A stretch of 64,000 nt of DNA from Pseudanabaena sp. BC1403 (lineage in GTDB: Bacteria > Cyanobacteriota > Cyanobacteriia > Pseudanabaenales > Pseudanabaenaceae). The position numbers were made by a program, and so were the translations under genes. Below the pieces are notes generated by a model, which saw only the letters and a program-made list of their open reading frames with translations, was not told the DNA's origin and made no database searches. The stretch lies in assembly GCF_002914585.1 (NCBI RefSeq), contig NZ_PDDM01000016.1, positions 1-64,000 of the forward strand, read 5' to 3'. Shown here piece after piece: positions 8,588-20,000 of this stretch; positions within the stretch are counted from its first letter, which is position 1, and each line of letters opens with the position of its first letter.

Positions 8588-10105
8588 ATGACCCGTGACC
8601 TGCGATCATTTCTCAATCTGCTCGAAGAGCGCAAACAACTTCATCGCGTTAAAGCCCTTGTCGATTCTGAATTAGAAATTGCGGAGATTAGCAATCGTCT
8701 TTTACAGTCGGCTGGGCCAGCGCTACTATTTGAGAATGTCAAAGGTTATAAAACACCAGTTGCTGTAAATCTATTGGGGACAGTCGAGCGGGTCTGCTGG
8801 GCGATGGGCATGAAGGAGCAATCGGAATTAGAAGTACTCGGCGTAAAATTAGGAAAGCTGCAAAGCCCGAAACCCCCTAAAAAAATCTCCCAAGCGATCG
8901 AGTTCGGCAAGATTCTCTTTGATGTAGTTAAGTCTCGTCCTCAAAAAGTTCTCTTTGGGAATGCACCTTGTCAAGAAGTCATCCTGCAAGGTGATGAAGT
9001 CGATCTTGATCAGATTCCCATTCTCAAGCCATATCCTAAAGATGGGGGGCGGGCGGTGACTCTTGCCCTAGTTATCACCAGAGATGTCGAGAATGGTATT
9101 CCTAATGTGGGTGTATACCGCTTGCAGCAGCAGTCCAAAAACACGATGACGGTGCAATGGCTGTCAGTACGTGGTGGAGCCAGACATTTACGCAAAGCGA
9201 CTGAGGCTGGAAAGAAACTCGAAATTGCGATCGCGATCGGTGTTGATCCAGTTCTGATTATGGCGGCGGCAACTCCGATTCCTATAGATCTATCAGAATG
9301 GATTTTTGCGGGACTCTATGGCAATGAAGGCGTACAGCTTACTAAATGTAAAACCCTTAACTTAGAAGTTCCCGCCTGCGCGGAATATGTTTTAGAAGGA
9401 ACGATTACACCCCATGAAGTCGGAACTGATGGGCCATTTGGGGATCATATGGGCTATTACGGCGGCATCAATGATCAGGCTCCATTGATCAGGTTTCATT
9501 GCATGACCCATCGCAAAGATCCAATTTATCTAACCACCTTTAGTGGCTTACCTCCTAAGGAAGAAGCAATGATCGCGATCGCCTTAAATCGCATCTATAC
9601 CCCCATCCTTCGTCAACAAGTTTCCGAAATTACCGATTTCTTTTTACCAATGGAAGCGCTTTCCTATAAAGCCGCGATTATTTCAATCAAAAAGGCGTAC
9701 CCTGGACAGGCAAGACGTGCCGCCCTTGCATTTTGGAGCGCTCTACCACAGTTTACCTACACCAAATTTGTGATCGTCGTTGACCACACAATTAACATTC
9801 GTGATCCTCGTCTAGTAGTATGGGCACTCAGTTCTAAAGTTGACCCTACCCGCGATGTGTTTATCTTGCCAGACAATCCGTTTGATTCCCTTGATTTTGC
9901 CTGTGAGAAGGAAGGTCTAGGCGGACGTATGGGGATTGATGCGACAACAAAGATTTATCCTGAAACCAATCGCGATTGGGGAGATCCTTTAGAGAGCGAT
10001 CCTGATGTAGCTGATATGGTGACTCGCCGATGGGCTGAATATGGTTTAGCTGATTTAAAACTTGATGGAGCCGATCCTAATTTGTTTGGTTACGATATTC
10101 ACTAA
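8588..10105 (+). CDS. ubiD: UbiD-family decarboxylase
   Basis: UbiD enzymes decarboxylate aromatic or unsaturated acids using prenylated FMN and a metal ion. In cyanobacteria this gene is thought to act in quinone (plastoquinone-type) ring assembly. The 505 residues match the family length. Visible motifs include LKPYPKDGGRAVTLALVITRD, the conserved EYVLEG, and GPFGDHMGYYGG, which carries acidic and histidine residues near the cofactor. The frame is open from a TTG at 8564, but ATG 8588 (MTRDLRSFLNLLEE) matches the usual N-terminus. The partner flavin prenyltransferase (UbiX) is not in this window. Confidence 0.9.
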   Translation: MTRDLRSFLNLLEERKQLHRVKALVDSELEIAEISNRLLQSAGPALLFENVKGYKTPVAVNLLGTVERVCWAMGMKEQSELEVLGVKLGKLQSPKPPKKISQAIEFGKILFDVVKSRPQKVLFGNAPCQEVILQGDEVDLDQIPILKPYPKDGGRAVTLALVITRDVENGIPNVGVYRLQQQSKNTMTVQWLSVRGGARHLRKATEAGKKLEIAIAIGVDPVLIMAAATPIPIDLSEWIFAGLYGNEGVQLTKCKTLNLEVPACAEYVLEGTITPHEVGTDGPFGDHMGYYGGINDQAPLIRFHCMTHRKDPIYLTTFSGLPPKEEAMIAIALNRIYTPILRQQVSEITDFFLPMEALSYKAAIISIKKAYPGQARRAALAFWSALPQFTYTKFVIVVDHTINIRDPRLVVWALSSKVDPTRDVFILPDNPFDSLDFACEKEGLGGRMGIDATTKIYPETNRDWGDPLESDPDVADMVTRRWAEYGLADLKLDGADPNLFGYDIH

Positions 10106-10136
10106 CAATGCTGTTATCGATCATTACGAGATTTTA

Positions 10137-10727
10137 TCATTGGTTGCATCCTGAGTTTTCTGCTTGACGCATTGAGCCTAATAATGTCGAAATAATCACA
10201 CATTTTTTGCGATCGCCAGAACCACCCACAAAAGTAATCCGCCCCATTTCACCTAGCCCGTTAGGATTACCTTGAGATTCAAACTGAACACGATAGATGT
10301 CTGGTTCTGGAACCGCAGTTAGCTTAGTAAAGGTGGTTCGGGGTTGATCTTCCGTATTATCCACAATCCGCACTCCTCCATCAAAGTTTTGCCAAGGTAA
10401 GTTGTCCCAATATTCTTTGGTCATTGTTGATGGAGGTGATTGGTGTACTGCATATTGTGAAACATTAGGTGTATTTCTAAAAGTTGCTTGCCACATGATT
10501 TGGGTACGCTTGGCGTTGCTTTGGGCTAGGCGCAGAGTACTAAGTGCTTGACTTTGAGCAGCGTTGAGTTTTTGGTTATTGGCAAATCCTACCCAAGATG
10601 GTGCGTTGATCGCTGCCAAAATGCCAATCATCACCATCACAACTAAGACTTCGAGCATTGTAAACCCAATGATTGCAGAACGGCGATCGCGCTTTCGTGG
10701 TCGATATTCTCTGGCAATTAGCGTCAT
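10137..10727 (-). CDS. Type IV pseudopilin, GspH/FimT-like (last gene of hps cluster)
   Basis: This 196-residue protein carries a prepilin signal. A basic leader ends in G before FTMLEVLVVM, where the E at mature position 5 is kept, and a hydrophobic helix follows (about residues 21-45). Cleavage and N-methylation by PilD are expected. The remainder resembles the globular part of GspH/FimT pseudopilins. It follows another pseudopilin gene, with a terminator-like hairpin between them. It probably forms part of a pseudopilus with the HpsB/C proteins for polysaccharide export, but the exact subunit role is unassigned. Confidence 0.8.
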   Translation of the reverse strand: MTLIAREYRPRKRDRRSAIIGFTMLEVLVVMVMIGILAAINAPSWVGFANNQKLNAAQSQALSTLRLAQSNAKRTQIMWQATFRNTPNVSQYAVHQSPPSTMTKEYWDNLPWQNFDGGVRIVDNTEDQPRTTFTKLTAVPEPDIYRVQFESQGNPNGLGEMGRITFVGGSGDRKKCVIISTLLGSMRQAENSGCNQ

Positions 10728-10819
10728 TTTTTGTGACTTTTAACTATAATTATCTGGTAATTATAGTATTTTTTTAATGATTATGGATGATTTTTTGGGT
10801 ATAGAGCTACAACTCGCCA

Positions 10820-10862
10820 CAAAAAAAGAGTTGCGAAGCTTGTGCCCACAACTCTTTTTTTT
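10820..10862. terminator. A/T-flanked hairpin between two pseudopilin genes
   Basis: The sequence aaaaaaagagttg pairs with caactctttttttt across an 18-base loop. It lies just downstream of the pseudopilin gene ending at 10910 on the minus strand. Read on that strand, the hairpin is followed by a T run, so it may end or attenuate the hps transcript before the last gene. Confidence 0.65.
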
Positions 10863-10909
10863 GTTTTATCTTCAAAATAGCCAGTCGCAACAAGAAAATT
10901 TCTTGCTAT

Positions 10910-11641
10910 TTAAGTACAAGCACCTTCAGAACCTGTTACCACAGATCCTAGTAAAGTTTTGATCGCGATCCACCGAATTCTGGGGCTATTAGCTACTGAT
11001 AAATTAATACAAATAGGATAAGTTATCTGATTACTAGGATCATATACAAGTCCTCTCGAATCAAACTCGATATAGGGTTTGCCAACATCAGGATCGGTGG
11101 CAATAGTATTAGGAAGGGAAAGGGCAACAGTAGGAAGATTGTTCGGCGTTATGCTTGAGATTGTGACCCCTGGTTCTAGAGATTGTTGACCACCTAGCCC
11201 TAGTTGATCAGTTCGGATACCATTTAACCTATAGGCATTAGTCCTTACATTGTCCATCCTATAAGCACTGTTTGTTTGATTTAGTGTAAAGGAAATTCTG
11301 GTTCTACTACTGTTACTAGAACTACGAATTTTTGCATCTGATTGGGCAACTTTAATCGCTTGGAAGATCTTGGTTTGAGAAGTATTAATGCGTTGGTTAT
11401 TGACAAAACCTAGCCATCCAGGAGCAGCGATCGCGCTGAGGATGCCCACCATGATCATCACCACTAGAACTTCTAAAAGTGTGAAACCTAGAGATTTAGA
11501 ATAGCGATCGCGGCGTTTGGGAGGAGTTACGAATGCTAGAAATTTGCGCTGATTTTTGTTAATCAGGTTTCGGAAGAAACTAGACAAACTGCTAGTAAGG
11601 TTACTAAAAAAATTAGAAGTAAACATTTTTTTTGATTTCAC
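10910..11641 (-). CDS. Type IV pseudopilin, HpsD-like
   Basis: The 243-residue protein has a long, basic N-terminal extension (about 52 residues), then the prepilin cleavage region LGFTLLEVLVVMIMVGIL with the conserved E5, and a GspH/FimT-like body. It is paralogous to the gene at 10137 over the first helix (NNQ...QA/Q-S-A). In Nostoc the hps locus encodes three pseudopilins, HpsB, HpsC and HpsD. By position this is the best HpsD candidate, but similarity alone cannot settle that. An internal start would shorten the leader. It begins 8 bases after the hpsC stop, so co-transcription is likely. Confidence 0.78.
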   Translation of the reverse strand: MKSKKMFTSNFFSNLTSSLSSFFRNLINKNQRKFLAFVTPPKRRDRYSKSLGFTLLEVLVVMIMVGILSAIAAPGWLGFVNNQRINTSQTKIFQAIKVAQSDAKIRSSSNSSRTRISFTLNQTNSAYRMDNVRTNAYRLNGIRTDQLGLGGQQSLEPGVTISSITPNNLPTVALSLPNTIATDPDVGKPYIEFDSRGLVYDPSNQITYPICINLSVANSPRIRWIAIKTLLGSVVTGSEGACT

Positions 11642-11649
11642 CTTATATT

Positions 11650-13029
11650 TTATCTACCTAAACCGATTTGACTACGCCCAAAGCTACGCACATCTGCGGT
11701 TGGGAAAAACGTAATATTAGTTGCTGTTGGCGGTCTCCGAGTTCGATCAGTTGCAGGTGTGGTCAAGCGCGCGATCGCATTACCGCGCATGAATATCCTC
11801 GCTGTAACGGTATTTGGCGAGACACAAGCATAAAAGCTACTTAGTCCAGCAGGATTACTGCCATCAGAATTAGCAAAATCAGCAGGAACTCGTTGTGTAA
11901 AGTTATTTACTGAATCGGTCGTTCCCACACCCACTGAAGGATCATCACAATCCAGATTTCTTTGTGGAGTACTAGCGTCATTCCTACCAACAGGAATTCT
12001 AAATGCAGCCGTAGCCGCAGCAGGAGTACCAGTCGCTACAGCAGATCCACCTTGAGTTGCCGAGTAGGCAGTGTCATCCATAAAGTCCACAAGAGTCACA
12101 AAAGGATTAGCCGCAAAATCAAAGTTGGCATACTTCCTCCAAGACGCTAGACCACCCTGTGTTGAAAAGTCAGGACGGTTAAAGCCTGTAGATGGCAGAG
12201 TAAAGTATCTGTTAGGATCTGATAAGGCTACAGGGACTATAGGAGGGACGATAAGTGTAGAATTTGGTCTAGTAGTAACCTTAGTTGCAGCAGGGCAACC
12301 AGTAGTAACACCGATTGTGCCACCATTACTGCAATAAGCCACATATCCATCCTTAATCTCCCATCTCAAAATCCGCGCAGTCTGTGACCAAGTACTACCA
12401 GTATTACCAATAATCGTAGGGTCGTCATTCTTTAGGTAATATGCAACTAGTGAATATGTATATGTATCTCGACCATAGGCTCTACTGCCAGCAATGCTAT
12501 CTGCACGACAAGCTGCCAATAGGGCAGCGTCTCCATAAGGCATACAACCAATAATTTCTGATGTGGGACTAGCTGCTGGATTACTATAGTTTGTAGTTGC
12601 GTCGGGATTAAAAGTAAATCTTTTCCAAAACACTAAAATTGGTGTGCAGGTGTTAGTCCCAGTGAGATTGCACTCGTTACCTGCACCAGACTGGGTGTGG
12701 GGTAATTGAGCATTTATTCCTTCTGTTGCTGAAAGCCCTTGTGCACCATAGATATAGATTGCTTCTTGCACATCATCAGCCATATAACTAATTGCAGCTT
12801 GCAATTCTTCTTGGGCATTTGTCTTAACTGTTTCTTTACGATCGCTATCTAACACACCCACCAAAAAGCCCAGCATGATTGCCACCATTAAGGAGGCAAT
12901 CAAAGCCGCTACTAACAACTCAATCAAGGTAAAGCCAGATACAAAACCTTTGCGATAACGGGATTTTGAAGATCGCAATGGGCTTTTTCGCTGCCGCGAT
13001 GCCATTATTTTATGGAAAAGTTTTTTCAT
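11650..13029 (-). CDS. hpsC: Hormogonium polysaccharide secretion pseudopilin HpsC
   Basis: The 459-residue protein has a basic leader, the prepilin junction SGFTLIELLVAALIASLMVAI with E5, and a long extracytoplasmic domain rich in N, T, A and G. The size and the segment QEELQAAISYMADDVQEAIYIY are typical of cyanobacterial HpsC. In Nostoc punctiforme HpsC is required for secretion of the polysaccharide that supports gliding of motile filaments. It starts at ATG 13029, about 28 bases after the hpsB stop, consistent with an operon. Confidence 0.85.
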   Translation of the reverse strand: MKKLFHKIMASRQRKSPLRSSKSRYRKGFVSGFTLIELLVAALIASLMVAIMLGFLVGVLDSDRKETVKTNAQEELQAAISYMADDVQEAIYIYGAQGLSATEGINAQLPHTQSGAGNECNLTGTNTCTPILVFWKRFTFNPDATTNYSNPAASPTSEIIGCMPYGDAALLAACRADSIAGSRAYGRDTYTYSLVAYYLKNDDPTIIGNTGSTWSQTARILRWEIKDGYVAYCSNGGTIGVTTGCPAATKVTTRPNSTLIVPPIVPVALSDPNRYFTLPSTGFNRPDFSTQGGLASWRKYANFDFAANPFVTLVDFMDDTAYSATQGGSAVATGTPAAATAAFRIPVGRNDASTPQRNLDCDDPSVGVGTTDSVNNFTQRVPADFANSDGSNPAGLSSFYACVSPNTVTARIFMRGNAIARLTTPATDRTRRPPTATNITFFPTADVRSFGRSQIGLGR

Positions 13030-13056
13030 AGGACAGTATGCCTTGATTGATTAGTG

Positions 13057-13872
13057 TTATGAACCAATGCCTTTTTTGATGTCATCAATATTCTTGGGGT
13101 TAACCGTTGGCAAGAAAATCTGCGATCGCATTGTTACCACAGGACAGGTAATTGAAGCTGTACTAGCAAAGGCATTACTTCGCTGAATGCAGCCAGTATC
13201 AGCTCCTCCAGTATCAATCCCAGTTCTAAGTGGTGCAGTTCCTGCTAGAGCATCAGCACGGTAAACCCTAATCGCTAACCAAAAGCCTTGGCTTCTCAGA
13301 TCAGTTGAAGCAGTTGCTACTGAACTAAGTGGTCCACTTCGCATGGGCTGAATGAAGAAGTCTTGAGGATCTTGAATACTAAACCCATTGCCATTTGCAT
13401 CAATACAGATACCTGGAACTTTTCCCGATGGAACATTAGTTGCAAGGCTATTGTTACAGATTGTGGCGGGTGGAAAGCTGGTTGTATTTGGTACAGCGAT
13501 CCCCTCAAATGTGTATTGATCTTGAGCATTGGGAGTATTCGCAACTAAACTATTGGGGAAGTTAGTTACATCAATCACGCCGCCTCTCACCGCATCAATA
13601 TATGACCTTCCAGCTTGAGTAGCCTGATCGATCCTTCTAGCATTAACTCTGGCTGAGGTAGAAAGTGCGACCATCGGCGCGATCGACACAATCAAAATGC
13701 CGACTACAGCCGCCGCCACCAGAGACTCTAGCAATGTGAAGCCCATCTCTTCTGACTCTAGCGATCGCCTTGTCTTGAGAATCTGGGACAGATAACCCGC
13801 AAAAGAAGGTGCGATCGCATCATGGGGCTTACGATATCTGGTATCCAAAGCTTTGCAATTTAGATTTAACAT
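13057..13872 (-). CDS. hpsB: Hormogonium polysaccharide secretion pseudopilin HpsB
   Basis: The 271-residue protein has the prepilin motif MGFTLLESLVAAAVVGILIVSI (E at mature position 5) after an unusually long 43-residue leader. A shorter start at the ATG just before GFTLLE (13746) is possible but would leave almost no leader. The body matches HpsB: RRIDQATQAGRSYIDAVRGG near the helix end, and a segment FWLAIRVYR. It follows the giant hpsA gene, separated by about 160 bases holding a strong hairpin, and leads the pseudopilin group. Confidence 0.85.
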   Translation of the reverse strand: MLNLNCKALDTRYRKPHDAIAPSFAGYLSQILKTRRSLESEEMGFTLLESLVAAAVVGILIVSIAPMVALSTSARVNARRIDQATQAGRSYIDAVRGGVIDVTNFPNSLVANTPNAQDQYTFEGIAVPNTTSFPPATICNNSLATNVPSGKVPGICIDANGNGFSIQDPQDFFIQPMRSGPLSSVATASTDLRSQGFWLAIRVYRADALAGTAPLRTGIDTGGADTGCIQRSNAFASTASITCPVVTMRSQIFLPTVNPKNIDDIKKGIGS

Positions 13873-13986
13873 AACCCACCATCATCAAAGAACAAGGACA
13901 ACGCATTTAGAAACTCATCTAGAAATGCAATCAGAAGTGCAATTAAAATTTTAATTACCAAGAGTATAAAGTCAACTATCTCCGAT

Positions 13987-14023
13987 CACTTATAGATCTT
14001 CCTAATAGGAAGATCTATAAGTG
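13987..14023. terminator. Perfect 17-bp hairpin between hpsA and hpsB
   Basis: The arms cacttatagatcttcct and aggaagatctataagtg are perfectly complementary with a 3-base loop. There is no T run directly after it on the minus strand. It may therefore act as a processing or stabilising stem, or a partial terminator, that sets hpsA apart from the pseudopilin genes. Confidence 0.6.
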
Positions 14024-14033
14024 AATGCAGACT

Positions 14034-17000
14034 TTACTCGTACAGAGTGGCTGGAACTGTGTCAGTCGGAGTAGCTGTACCGTAAGTTAAAGTGTCACAG
14101 ACAGGACGGCGATCAGTACCACGCAAGGCGCGTCTGACATAATTGGTCGGTGTAGTACCTTCTCTTTGCGCCCTACCCACATTAACAGCGCCAGTACCAG
14201 CAGTAGTAAGTGCAGTTGGATCATTTGGCTCCAGGGCACAGAGCAGAGCCTCAACCCAAGGATCATCACCACTGATCTCTCTAAAGAACTCATTAGAACC
14301 AGGAATTGGTACAGCAAAGCGTTCAGCAAAGCGATCGGGTTGCTGCGTCAACAGACCCACATCATAGCCCCAGAGGCGAATCGGTGCAGAATAATAGGGA
14401 ATGCGATTAACAGTTCTAGACATATATTGCAGATTATACCCGCTAAAAATCGCACCACTCGTATTACCCTTACCTGTTTGCAATGGATTCATAAATATGG
14501 TCGTGGTATCTGCTACCCCAGATGTAACCATACTTGGTGTGTATGGTGCAGTAGCGAAGCGACTCTTGGTATTTTGGATGAAGCCACCTGCAATCTTGAT
14601 TGGAATGTTTTCCCAATTTTCAAGGAAGCGTACAAAGTTAGCTAAACCACCACCTGTTTCACCAGTCTGTATGATCGCATCAGATGACACAGGATTAGGG
14701 ATTGTACTAGAAGTAGTATAGTTTACACCTTTTCTCGATGGAGTGCTTCCAGCCACAAAGTATACATTGACCTCTGTTCGGGTAGGTCGAATTGTCCATT
14801 GTCCAGTGCCAGTAGCCTGTGGTGTGCCATTAATACCAGCAGTTGTGGTTGGGTTAGGCTGAACGATATTAGTCGAAGTTGCTGTCTCATTCGGAACATT
14901 CAGTTGCAACACAGGCAAAAGCGCAGGTTGATCAACGGCAGTCATCGCTACAAACAGCGTTTCATTATTAATCTCCGTACCAGTAGTACGGAATCCAAGG
15001 AATCTCACGCCCCTAAAGGAGGAGAACTTATCTTTGACTGCAAGCTCAGTTGTGTTATCAATACTCGATCCACTGCTTGGCATTGTGCCAATGAAGTTAC
15101 CCGTAATAATATTGGGGCTGAACGCATTACCTTGGAAAGTCACATTTGCTTCATCGCCGACAGTGAGAGTACCACTACCAGCAGAAGTAATATCAACTAT
15201 AGAGCCTTCTGGAGAAGTCGATAGATAATATGAAGGAGCAAGGACTGGAGGGGTGCCTATTGTCACATAATAAGTGGTTCCTACCGATAAGCCGCCTGGT
15301 AGTGTAGTTCCTGACAATAAAAGAGGTTTGTTAATGGGATAAGCACTGCCTGTGGCGGTAATTGCATTCGTTGTAGCATTAGCCGTAAAGTTGTAGTTAG
15401 GTTCAACGCGAGGGAATACCCAGAAAACATTATTAGGATCGACTCCATCTAGTCTGACTTGCAAACTATTAAATACATAGTTCTCGTTGGCATCACCTCT
15501 CAGGATAAACACAGGGCTAGGTCCAACTCGATTACTGGTCGATGAACAGGTGCTAGGGCTAGCAACCCCAGTCACTGGATCTGTAGTTGTGCAGTTAGCT
15601 CTGAGTGTTATCGTGCCAGACAAAGTCCGAGTATCACCTAGGAGTGTACCTATATTGCTTAGGTTGTAGACCTGTACGCGGTTGTCGGCATAGGTATTAA
15701 CTGCTCTTAGTCCCAGATTTAGTCCAAATCTAAGATGTCCATTCACCCCAGCAGTAGTTGGAAAGCCGATATTCGCTGGATCGATATCGATCGCTGCCGT
15801 GGCTGTTGGGGAAGTGGCAAGTTTAAAGTCCTGTGTACCAGTGGCTCCATTAACCGCTAGAGCCTCACGGACGTAATAGGTAACTCCCGTTTGTAGCTGC
15901 GAAGTCAAGGTCAGAGCGCCACTACCAGTACTAGTAAGGTCGATTGCCGCACCATTTACAGTTGAAGCCAGCTTGAAACTATTACCAGATATCTCACGAA
16001 CAAAGTAAGTAGTTCCCGTCGTTAGAGGTGCAGGTGGGGTTCCCGCTCCTGAGAAGACAACTGCATTACCAGCCGTGAATGGGTTATCGGTAACCGTAAT
16101 CAAGTCTGTAGTTGCGCTAGCAGAGGTAAAAGCCTTAATGAATGATGGCAGTTTGACCTCATTGCTATCGGTGTATAGGGTGACAGGCTGACCATTGGCA
16201 AAAGTCGCTCCTGTAGTGCTAACAAGCGCCTTGAAGAAATCTGTCGCACCGTTAACCTCAAATCTAATCGTGCCTTTATTAATCTCTTTTTGTAGAGCAA
16301 CGGGTGCACTTAGCACGCCAAGACTATTGGCATCATCATTGGGAATTAATCCGACAAACTTATCTGGGGAAACGCCAGTATTCGCAGGGTCAAGCCTTGC
16401 GCTACGTAAACCTGCACCACCATTCAGATTTGGGAGAGAACCTGATAGGGTCGTCGTATTACCCATGAAGTTTCTAATCGCTTCGCCAGCACTATTGACA
16501 GCCTGAGAGCAACTACCACTAGTGATATCAGATCGACCTACATTAGAACGCTCGATCGCTTGATATCTGCGTGTATTGCCATTGCCACCACAAACCACAA
16601 AGCTAGTTGCAGGCTGAGTAGAGCTAGTAGTATTTGCAGCCCCAGTGTTGTCTGTAGGGAAGTGAGGATTGTAGGGGAGATTGAGATTGAGTAGGGTAGT
16701 TCCTGTAGGAGGAGTAATCGTATTGCTGTCAAAGGTGTAGCTACCTAATTCACAGCGCTCGTCCACAAACCCATTGGTTAGATTAATACAAGCAGTATTG
16801 GGTAACACCAACGAGCCTGTGCTATTTAAGTTAGGTCTTAAGCTACCAGCACCACCACCAATTTGGGGGAAACTGAGGTTGTTGAGGAATAGGTTAGTAC
16901 CATTGCTGTATTGGATGTTGTCGCCTTCTCCAGGATAGTTACCTGGATTCCCAGCAGATCTAAACCATAGGGCTTTATCTGCGGTTCCTGGTAACGATCT

Positions 17001-20000
17001 AGTCATGTGTTGATTGTTGGTGTTGTCAATCGGGTAAGCGAGGTTACCTGGCAACATTGGGATTTCTCCCGAAGGACCTGGACGTGGTGGAATATTTGGG
17101 AAGATATCATCTCTTTCAGTTGGATCATCCTTAACACCATTACCATTAATGTCGTTGCCCCATACATAGCGCGTTCCTTCTTGACCTCCAGCACCAACAT
17201 CTGTGGGAGGAATAAATGGACGGAATGGTTTGTAATTAACACTGGAAGTGTTAGTGGGGAATGGATAAGCAGCAGCAGGCGGCATAATCATGGACATCGG
17301 CATGGAAGACTTCACCATAGAAGACTTCAACATACCAATTGATGATCTATGCAGACTAGCAAAGACGGGTGGATTGACTATGCCCACACCACCAGGCGTT
17401 GGTGAGGGTGTAGGAGTTGGTGTAGGAGTTGGTGTAGGAGTTGGTGTAGGAGTTGGTGTAGGAGTTGGTGTAGGAGTTGGTGTAGGAGTTGGTGTAGGAG
17501 TTGGCGTGGGGCAAGCATTACGATTCAACTGAGCATCATCATTATTTTGATAATAGTTAGTAGATGCGGCTCCACAAGGGCTAGGCGTGTTAGATTGCTG
17601 AATTCGGCCTCTAGATTGCTCTGGTGCACCAGCATTGTATCCGATAGGAACGGTCGGATTTGCTCTCAAGTTATCGATCCTAACTGCAAATTCTTCTGTC
17701 CCTTCATCAGAACTATCTCGCACGACTAAAACTGCAAGATTCTTAGTATCAGGATCGTTAGCTGTATTCGTTGGTCCAGTCCATGAGATGACAGTACAGA
17801 AACGCTTATTAGTGCCAGTTGTATCAGTACATTCAGCATTTTCTGCATCAACGGTTTCTGGACTGTTAACACTAGTGCCTGTCAAACGCAATAGCTTTCC
17901 TCCTACTGGCACAGTGGGATATGAAGAGCCATCCGATTTCCGCATGATCAGGGGATTAGAACCAGCATTGTAAAAACCGTTTAGATAGTCAGTTTTTGTA
18001 TTGGCGTTACCATCACTTAATAATGGGAAAGTCGAGCCTACCTCACCTGCATAAGTATTTGCGTTATTTGGAAATACAGTTACCCTGACACGCACAGTTT
18101 GCGATGTACCTAACAGACCACGGTTTGAGAGGCTGACATTGTAGTTAAAGCGGCGGTATACAGCGTTATTAGTACTCCGATTACTACCACCATTAGGATA
18201 GGCAACGCCACTGGTATTATCATTGCTATTAGTTACACTACCGTTGTTTCCAGCTACACCATTATCGTTTCCAGTTCCCCAAACAACAGCAGGCAAGGCG
18301 GTGGTTGATCCTATTTGAGTTTCTAATGAACCAAGACTATTTTGATCGCGTCTGCGTCCTTCAGGCTGGTCAACGTTACCTGACAGGTCAACCAACATCC
18401 CAGTTTCAGGACAAGGCACAGTTCCATAGCTATGGTTGCTAGTGGTTTGGAAGGGAGTGGGTAGGTCACCCATTACTTGCGGATAAGTATAACCAGTCGT
18501 GGCATTGGATCCATTAACCACCCCAATAGGCATTGGCCAAACGATAAAGGGACTAGAAGTGCAACTACCAGCAAATATTAATTGTTCATTTCCATCTTTA
18601 TAAAGGTCATCAAACCTTAGGAATGACACCCGACGCGCATAGCGGTTATCACTATCCGCGATATATCGTGGTGCAGTTACAGGAGTAGTGATTGCACCTG
18701 TAACTGCATTATAGTCTGGCAGAGCCGTTGTACCTGAACCATCCTTCACCCAATCAGAGAAAGTACATTCACTAGATGGAATCTTGCGACACATCTCCAT
18801 ACCATATTCTCTATGGTTAATCCGACGCTGAATAGGTGTTACACCATTAGCGTTGTAGCTAGCAAGATTACCATTCTGTGGATTTGTAAGATCTACATCA
18901 CCCATCCATAGTGTCTGATCATTCGTGAGAACAATGTTGTCCGAGTTAACGCGCTTAATCCAAGGACTACTGGTAGCAAAGCTGTTATTAAAGAACCCAT
19001 TACGACGCAAGTCGATCACATAACTACTATCCTTAACTTTTTCGCCATTGGGATTAAGCTGCGACTGCCAATTAATACTAGTGGAAGTGTAGGCATTATT
19101 ACGAAGATCATAGTCTCCATCAGTACGATAGCCATCGCGATAGTTAGCAGAGAGAACTGTCACTGCATCCGCTAAAACTGTGGCAGGTCGCCATTCGTCA
19201 CCAAGTGTACAGTTTGTGTTAGAGGAAGGACGACAGGCAAAGTTAGGGTCAAGCTTATCTAATGCTCCATTGTCTGCATGTCGTTGATAGAAGTTATTCC
19301 AAACTGCTGCTAACTCTGGTGCTGTAGGGGGATTAGACAAAGTCTCATTGAGCTTTTGGGTAAACTCTTCGCGTGTATGTCTATTAAAGCTAGGTATTAA
19401 ATTCGTATCAGTAGGATTAACAGGATCTCTCTGAGCCTTAATGTATACAGGTAGATTGGATACAAGGGTTAAGCCTTTTTCACCCTTAGTTGGTTCTGTC
19501 CAAGGGAAACTGGTATAAGTCGCACTAGAAACTAGTCCCGTTGCTCCTGTCCCATCGACATTAACAAGATTGGCAGTATTGAGGGTGCTGCGCCAGAGAC
19601 GATAACCATTGATTAAGCGGATGCTGCTGGGCTTGCGAGTGGGATCGAGGAGGAAGTCAGTAGAGCTAAGGTTTTTACGCTTTTCTAGGGATGTAACAAT
19701 TGGATTGCCTGCGCCATTAACATCATAATAGCTAAGGTCTTCGAGGGCATCTTCACGAGATGCATAGACGATGCCACTGTAAGGGAGCAAGTAGTCTGTG
19801 GCAACACCTGAGTTATTACCACCTGAGATTTGTGAACCTCTAAGCCGATCCATGTCAATGTCAGTTGCTCGAATTTCGAGGGGCTGACGTTGCTCAATTT
19901 CAAGGTCATAGATGTCAGAACGATTTGGAGTAGCGATCGCTAAGCCATTATCAGCAACCGTATTAGAACGAGGTCGATTTCCTCTAGCGGCTTCCGTCAA

